In this document: positions 59,842 through 64,000 of the stretch, in pieces | Position numbering within the stretch: position 1 is the first letter of the stretch | Layout of the letters: the number at the start of each line of letters is the position of its first letter | Source of the DNA: Planctomycetota bacterium | GTDB taxonomy: Bacteria > Planctomycetota > UBA1135 > UBA2386 | Assembly (NCBI GenBank): GCA_016716265.1 | Contig: JADJWQ010000001.1 | Location: forward strand, 2,666,001-2,730,000 | Reading direction: 5' to 3' | DNA length: 64,000 bases | Notes under the pieces: generated by a model | Told to the model about the DNA's origin: nothing | What the model saw: the letters and a program-made list of their open reading frames with translations, nothing else | The model's database searches: none | Program-made: the position numbers and the translations under genes

Positions 59842-61131
59842 ATGCGCATCACCGGTCTCGACACCTTCGACGTCCGCTTCCCGACGTCGCGCGAGCAGCA
59901 CGGGTCCGACGCGATGAACGTCGACCCGGACTACTCGGCCGCCTACGTGATCCTGCGCACCGACGCCGGCGTCGACGGCCACGGCCTGACGTTCACCGTC
60001 GGGCGCGGCAACGAGCTGTGCGTCGCCGCGGTCGGCGCGCTCCGGGACCTGGTGGTCGGCCGGAGTCTCGACGGCATCCGACAGGACTTCGCGGGGTTCT
60101 GGCGGAGCCTCGTCGGCGACACGCAGCTCCGCTGGGTCGGTCCGGAGAAGGGAGTCGTGCACCTGGCGGTCGGCGCCGTCGTCAATGCGGTGTGGGATCT
60201 GTGGGCGCGCGAGGCAGGACTGCCGGTGTGGCGGCTGCTCTGCGGATTGTCGGCCGACGAGCTGGTCGCGGCGATCGACTTCCGGCACCTGACCGACGCA
60301 CTGACCCCGGACGAGGCCCGCGCCTTGCTGACCGTGCGCGCCGCCGGGGCGGCGGAGCGCGAGCGCGATGCCCTCGCACACGGCGTGCGGGCCTACACGA
60401 CGTCGGCCGGCTGGCTCGGCTACGGTGACGAGCGCGTCCGCAATGCCGCGCAGCACGGCCTCCGGCAGGGCTTCCGGCACTTCAAGATGAAGGTCGGCCG
60501 CGACCGGCGCGACGACGTGCGTCGCGCGGCGCTCCTACGCGACGTGATCGGGCCGGACTGCGCGCTGATGACCGACGCCAATCAGGTCTGGGACGTGCCG
60601 GTCGCGATCGACTGGATGCGCGAGCTCGCACCGTTCCGACCCTGGTGGATCGAGGAGCCGACCAGCCCGGACGACGTCCTCGGCCACCGTGCGATCCGCG
60701 CGGCGATCGCGCCGATCGGCGTGGCGACCGGCGAGCAGTGCCACAATCGAGTGATGTTCAAGCAGTTCCTGCAGGCCGACGCGATCGACTTCGTGCAGAT
60801 CGACGCGTGCCGGGTCGGCGGCGTGAACGAGAACCTCGCGATCCTGCTGCTCGCCGCGAAGTTCGACAAGCCGGTGTGCCCGCACGCGGGCGGCGTCGGG
60901 CTCTGTGAATACGTCCAGCACCTCGCGCTGTTCGACGCCGTGCGCGTCGGCGGCGCCCGGACCGACCGCGTCGTCGAGTTCGTCGACCACCTCCACGAGC
61001 ACTTCGTCGAGCCCTGCATCATCGTGGACGGCGCCTACCGAGCACCCGAGCGCGCCGGCTTCTCCATCGAGATGCGCACGGACTCGCTGCGCGACCACTG
61101 CTTCCCCGACGGTGCCGTCTGGCGTCGCTGA
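59842..61131 (+). CDS. L-fuconate dehydratase (enolase superfamily)
   Basis: 429 residues, full length for the FucD-type dehydratases that convert L-fuconate to 2-keto-3-deoxy-L-fuconate. Catalytic Lys pair FKMKVG (Lys215, Lys217), Mg ligands in MTDANQVW (Asp245), WIEEPTSPDD (Glu271) and GEQCHNR (Glu298), and the general-acid His348 in CPHAGGVGLCEYVQHL are all present. The N-terminal capping domain begins ITGLDTFDVRFPTS with HGSDAMNVDPDYSAAYV, which is characteristic of fuconate dehydratases. Neighbouring SDR and FAH-family genes complete the later pathway steps. Confidence 0.92.
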   Translation: MRITGLDTFDVRFPTSREQHGSDAMNVDPDYSAAYVILRTDAGVDGHGLTFTVGRGNELCVAAVGALRDLVVGRSLDGIRQDFAGFWRSLVGDTQLRWVGPEKGVVHLAVGAVVNAVWDLWAREAGLPVWRLLCGLSADELVAAIDFRHLTDALTPDEARALLTVRAAGAAERERDALAHGVRAYTTSAGWLGYGDERVRNAAQHGLRQGFRHFKMKVGRDRRDDVRRAALLRDVIGPDCALMTDANQVWDVPVAIDWMRELAPFRPWWIEEPTSPDDVLGHRAIRAAIAPIGVATGEQCHNRVMFKQFLQADAIDFVQIDACRVGGVNENLAILLLAAKFDKPVCPHAGGVGLCEYVQHLALFDAVRVGGARTDRVVEFVDHLHEHFVEPCIIVDGAYRAPERAGFSIEMRTDSLRDHCFPDGAVWRR

Positions 61132-61140
61132 ATCCGCCGA

Positions 61141-61200
61141 CCGCCTCCTGACCCACCGCCTCCTGACCCACCGCCTCCTGACCCACCGCCTCCTGACCGA
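61141..61200 (+). repeat. Four 15-bp tandem repeats containing anti-Shine-Dalgarno-like CCTCCT
   Basis: Four exact or near-exact copies of ccgcctcctgaccca (the last ends ccga) fill the spacer between the dehydratase stop and the hydrolase ATG. Each plus-strand copy carries CCTCCT, the core of the 16S rRNA 3' end; the opposite strand carries AGGAGG. No Shine-Dalgarno sequence precedes the hydrolase start. Confidence 0.75.
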
Positions 61201-61203
61201 ACC

Positions 61204-62019
61204 ATGAGGATCATCCGCTATCGAGATCCCGAGGGTGTCGTCCGCTTCGGCGGCGCCGGCCCCGCCGACGGCGACGCCTGGCGGGTGCTCGACGGGCACC
61301 CGTACGGCGAGCACGCGTTGACGAGCGAGCGCTGTCGGGTCGCGAAGCTGCTCGCCCCGATCGAGCCCACGCAGCTCCTGTGCATCGGGCTCAACTACCG
61401 CCGGCACGCCGCCGAGACGGGCGCGAAGCTCAATCCGGATCCCGTGCTGTTCATGAAGGGGGTCAACGCCGTGCAGCACCCCGGGGATCCGATCGAGCTG
61501 CCACGCTTCCTCGCGAGCACGCAGGTGGACTACGAATGCGAGCTCGCGGTCGTCATCGGCCGCACCTGCAAGAACGCGACGCGCGAGACGGCGCTCCAGT
61601 TCGTCGCCGGCTACACGTGTGCGAACGACGTCAGCGCCCGCGACTGGCAGCTCGACCGCGGCGGCAAGCAATGGTGCCGCGGCAAGACGTTCGACACGTT
61701 CGCGCCGCTCGGCCCGTGCCTGGTGACGCCGGCGTCCATGCCGGACCCCGACGACCTGGCGATCCGCACGCTGCTCAACGGCGAGACCGTCCAGGACAGC
61801 CGGACCTCCGACATGGTCCACGACGTGCGCTCGCTGATCGCGTTCCTCAGCGGCAGCACGACGCTACCGCCGGGCACCGTGATCCTGACCGGGACGCCGG
61901 AGGGGGTCGGCCTCGCACGCACTCCACCGCTCTGGCTGAAGGACGGCGACGAGGTGGTCGTCGAGATCGAAGGGATCGGCCGCCTCGTCAATCCCGTCGT
62001 CCCCGAACCCCTCATGTAG
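61204..62019 (+). CDS. Fumarylacetoacetate-hydrolase-family enzyme, probable 2,4-diketo-3-deoxy-L-fuconate hydrolase
   Basis: 271 residues. The FAH catalytic core is clear: LLCIGLNYRRHAAE, PVLFMKG, VDYECELAVVIG with the metal-binding Glu residues, AGYTCANDVSARDWQ with the ligand Asp, and VILTGTPEGVG. Following an L-fuconate dehydratase and an SDR, it most likely cleaves 2,4-diketo-3-deoxy-L-fuconate to pyruvate and L-lactate. The start codon lies three bases after a block of CCTCCT repeats, and no Shine-Dalgarno sequence is visible. Confidence 0.88.
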   Translation: MRIIRYRDPEGVVRFGGAGPADGDAWRVLDGHPYGEHALTSERCRVAKLLAPIEPTQLLCIGLNYRRHAAETGAKLNPDPVLFMKGVNAVQHPGDPIELPRFLASTQVDYECELAVVIGRTCKNATRETALQFVAGYTCANDVSARDWQLDRGGKQWCRGKTFDTFAPLGPCLVTPASMPDPDDLAIRTLLNGETVQDSRTSDMVHDVRSLIAFLSGSTTLPPGTVILTGTPEGVGLARTPPLWLKDGDEVVVEIEGIGRLVNPVVPEPLM

Positions 62020-62028
62020 AAGCCGTGA

Positions 62029-62065
62029 TGTAAAAATCGTGCCAGGTACCGATCGGAAGTCAGCG
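62029..62065 (+). repeat. Copy 2 of a dispersed 37-nt AT-rich motif
   Basis: Matches 21558-21594 at 31 of 37 positions without gaps, starting tgtaaaaatcgt and ending gaagtcagcg. Here it sits just past the hydrolase gene and overlaps the stop codon of the minus-strand ATP-grasp gene. The hairpin seen in copy 1 is not conserved because of substitutions around the centre. Confidence 0.6.
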
Positions 62066-63088
62066 CTTCCAGGCGGGGCGGAAGGAGAGGCCGAGGGTGA
62101 GGATGCGCTGGATCAGGGGCTCGTACGGGAGGCCGGCGAGCTCGGCGGCCTCGGCGAAGTCCTCGCCGAAGCACAGGTCGGGGTTGGGATTCGCCTCGAG
62201 CACGTGCACGCGGCCGGCGGCGTCCATGCGCATGTCGACGCGCGCGAAGCCCGACAGCTCGAGCGCGCGGTAGGTGCGGCGGACGAGGCGCTGGACGGCC
62301 TGGGCAGCCCCCGGCGCCAGGTCGGCGGCCGGTCCGGTGTGCAGCCCGATCCGCGCCTGGTAGCTCCAATCGGTCTTCACACGCTGCGTGGCGATCGGCC
62401 GCGCGCCATTCGGCAGGTTGTCGAAGAACAGCTCCCAGACGGGCAGCGTCGTGAGCCGGCGGTTGCCGAGCACGCCGACCGTGAGCTCGCGCCCTTCGAT
62501 GTACTCCTCGGCGATCGCATCGTGCTCGATCCGCTCGTGCACGAAGCGGACGCGCTCCCGAAGCGCGTCGACGTCGCGGACGATCGAGGCCTGCGCGATG
62601 CCGAGCGACGCGTGCTCGGCCAGCGTCTTGACGATCATCGGGAACTGCAGCCGCTTCGGCGGTGGCCGGAACGCCTCGTGACGCGGGTAGACGTGGAAGC
62701 CGGGGGTCCGGATGCGGTGCCAGGCGAGCACCTTCTTCGACAGCCCCTTGTCGTTGGCGAGCAGCAGCCCGCGCGGATTGGCGCCGGTGTAGGGCGTCTT
62801 CAGCAGCTCGAGGAAGCTGACGACGTGGGCGTCGTAGATCGCGATGTCGTGGAACCAGCGCAGCAGATTGAACGCGATGTGCGGCCGGAACTCCTCGATC
62901 GCCTGGCGGATCGGCGCCAGCTCGTCCGCGACACCGAGCATCTCCACCTGGTGCCCCAGCGTCTCCAGCGCATGCACGACGTCGTACTCGACCTTGAACG
63001 GGTTGATCTGGTCGTCGGTCAGCCCGTCGAGGGACCGCGGCGGCAGGAACTCGCGGTGCATCAGCGCCAGCACGCGAAGCCGCCTCAT
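62060..63088 (-). CDS. D-Ala-D-Ala-ligase-like ATP-grasp enzyme
   Basis: 342 residues. The N-terminal domain carries LRVLALMHREFLPP and VEYDVVHALETLGHQVEMLGV. The ATP-grasp core shows YTGANPRGLLLANDKGLSKKVLAWHRIRTPGF, FPMIVKTLAEHASLGIAQASIV (ATP-binding Lys), EEYIEGRELTVGVLGN and GFARVDMRMDAAGRVHVLEANPNPDL (metal ligands Asp, Glu, Asn). This matches the D-alanine ligase group, but the longer N-terminal part and pairing with a metallopeptidase argue against a housekeeping cell-wall role. The start overlaps the stop of the metallopeptidase gene. Confidence 0.87.
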   Translation of the reverse strand: MRRLRVLALMHREFLPPRSLDGLTDDQINPFKVEYDVVHALETLGHQVEMLGVADELAPIRQAIEEFRPHIAFNLLRWFHDIAIYDAHVVSFLELLKTPYTGANPRGLLLANDKGLSKKVLAWHRIRTPGFHVYPRHEAFRPPPKRLQFPMIVKTLAEHASLGIAQASIVRDVDALRERVRFVHERIEHDAIAEEYIEGRELTVGVLGNRRLTTLPVWELFFDNLPNGARPIATQRVKTDWSYQARIGLHTGPAADLAPGAAQAVQRLVRRTYRALELSGFARVDMRMDAAGRVHVLEANPNPDLCFGEDFAEAAELAGLPYEPLIQRILTLGLSFRPAWKR

Positions 63089-64000
63089 CGCATGTACTCC
63101 GTCCGTCCGCCGCTGCGGAGGAAGCGCATCGTCAATGCTGTCACCAGCACGGCGACGTCGGTGCGCGCATCCGCCTCGCGTTCGTGCAGGTAGAGCCCGA
63201 GCTCGCGACACCGCAGCGTGAGCGCCTTCAACATCTGATCGACGACGTAGCGATGCTGACCCGACAGCTCGGCGATCCGGCTGCGCAACCGCTGCCGGTT
63301 CGCGCGCAGGAAGACGTCGGCGCGCCGGGCACTCCTGCGGTGCCGGGTCGCGAACACCCGCAGCAGGAGCCGGTCGTAGGCGGTCGCCGCGTCTCGCGAG
63401 TACTGGGCCTTCTTGGTCTCGTAGTACTCGCGCAGCGTGATCCGGACCGTCTGGAGGGAGTCCGGCCGCGCCCGGCTGCGCACGAGCGGCGCGCGGTCGC
63501 GCAGCGCGGTCATCACGCGATCGATGTAGTCGAGCTTCCGCAATGCCGGCCAGTCGCGATACGCCTGCCGCCACTGGCTGCGCGGCGTCAGCCAGACGGC
63601 GAAGGTCTCGGCGAAGTCCTCCAGCGGATGGCTCTGCGCATACCACTGGTCGAGGTGCTGCACGTGCTCGCGGCTGGCCGGGCGTGGCGCGTACCAGTCG
63701 CGGTACGGCGATCCCGGGCTGCCGAACGTCTCCCGGAACGAGCGCCGCCGCCGCAGCCGGTAGGCATTGTCGATCGCGTGACCCGTCTCGTGACGCAGGA
63801 GCTTCAGACAATCGACGTGGCCACCGCCCTCGACCTCGAGCATCTGGGCGTGCTCGAGCCGGGCGAGCCGCGGATGCGCCAGATAGAACGGCATCGCGAA
63901 ACCGAGCACGCCATCCGGCGTGAACCAGTCGGTCGACAGCCAGACGTGGGGCCGGAACCGCAGACCGGCACGCTCGAGGTCCGCGTACAGCCGCTCGACG
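63085..64000 (-). CDS. Putative zinc metallopeptidase (5' partial)
   Basis: The visible 305 residues run off the right edge: upstream of a GTG at 63909 the frame stays open and gives plausible sequence (ERAGLRFRPHVWLSTDWFTPD). The zinc motif is LLRHETGHAIDNAYRL, with HETGH; a Glu-rich stretch HPLEDFAETFAVWL follows about 55 residues later and could supply the third ligand. The C-terminal 130 residues are long charged helices, ending near GGRTEYMR. No export signal can be assessed. It is translationally coupled to the ATP-grasp gene (ATGA), suggesting that one makes and the other cleaves a peptide-like bond, or that they share a substrate. Confidence 0.75.
   Translation of the reverse strand, partial: VERLYADLERAGLRFRPHVWLSTDWFTPDGVLGFAMPFYLAHPRLARLEHAQMLEVEGGGHVDCLKLLRHETGHAIDNAYRLRRRRSFRETFGSPGSPYRDWYAPRPASREHVQHLDQWYAQSHPLEDFAETFAVWLTPRSQWRQAYRDWPALRKLDYIDRVMTALRDRAPLVRSRARPDSLQTVRITLREYYETKKAQYSRDAATAYDRLLLRVFATRHRRSARRADVFLRANRQRLRSRIAELSGQHRYVVDQMLKALTLRCRELGLYLHEREADARTDVAVLVTALTMRFLRSGGRTEYMR

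Overview
The window is very GC-rich bacterial DNA from a Gram-negative-type envelope; an LptF/LptG-type permease and many lipoprotein signal peptides point to an outer membrane. The family mix fits Planctomycetota best: an ECF sigma factor overlapping a Ser/Thr kinase with a TPR-like tail, a subtilase fused to a formylglycine-generating-enzyme-like domain, a large alpha-2-macroglobulin, a MoxR/DUF58/transglutaminase cassette, a cytochrome c/PHM-like/TPR protein, and a degraded copy of what I remember as a planctomycetal small Cys-rich family. This is inference; a related high-GC deep lineage cannot be excluded. No rRNA, tRNA, CRISPR array, phage or replication origin was seen.

Layout. 0-12.5 kb: a partial GNAT acetyltransferase, a possible alpha/beta-hydrolase-like pseudoenzyme, a secreted subtilase-FGE fusion, a 2,189-residue thioester alpha-2-macroglobulin, a HAD phosphatase and a DoxX protein. 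12.5-20.4 kb: seven tandem 37-bp hairpin repeats running into the 3' end of a variant kinase gene, a poly-Gly lipoprotein metalloprotease coupled to a HEAT-like secreted protein, and a GT39-like transferase coupled to a PAP2 phosphatase. 20.4-25.2 kb: LptF/G, then a tightly overlapping ATP-grasp / sulfotransferase / EEP-hydrolase operon and a secreted protein. 25.4-29.5 kb: MoxR - DUF58 - transglutaminase operon. 29.5-33.2 kb (minus strand): a receiver-like Fis-HTH regulator, a degenerate histidine kinase, a sugar-type ABC ATPase without a visible permease, and an acylphosphatase, the last three with overlapping ends. 33.4-39.5 kb: a DUF4097-like lipoprotein, a zinc-ribbon/TPR/retropepsin membrane protein, then an acidic, His-rich secreted protein followed by an ECF sigma factor and a putative membrane anti-sigma factor. 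39.5-41.3 kb: rhomboid protease and LRR protein.

41.3-46.5 kb is the only clearly decayed, accessory-looking stretch. It holds a Cys-rich/HEAT gene broken by an in-frame stop, an unidentified frameshifted gene, two intact unknown genes, and remnants of an ISAs1-family and a probable IS66-like transposase. 46.5-53.5 kb carries a class V aminotransferase, a secreted DUF442-type phosphatase-like lipoprotein, an orphan TAXI-type binding protein and the ECF sigma/kinase pair. 53.6-62.0 kb contains a cytochrome c/PHM-like/TPR lipoprotein with no ordinary start codon and genes consistent with non-phosphorylative L-fucose catabolism (fucose mutarotase, SDR, L-fuconate dehydratase, FAH-family hydrolase), interrupted by a small conserved-looking protein, a GT4 glycosyltransferase and a lipoprotein. 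The window closes with a D-Ala-D-Ala-ligase-like ATP-grasp enzyme translationally coupled to an HExxH metallopeptidase that runs off the right edge.

The best leads for something undescribed are the regulator/kinase/permease-less ABC operon with a long inverted repeat (29.5-33.2 kb), the ATP-grasp/sulfotransferase/hydrolase operon (21.6-24.0 kb), the His-acidic secreted protein with its sigma/anti-sigma pair (36.5-39.5 kb), and the 37-bp hairpin repeats that appear to derive from the end of the kinase gene.
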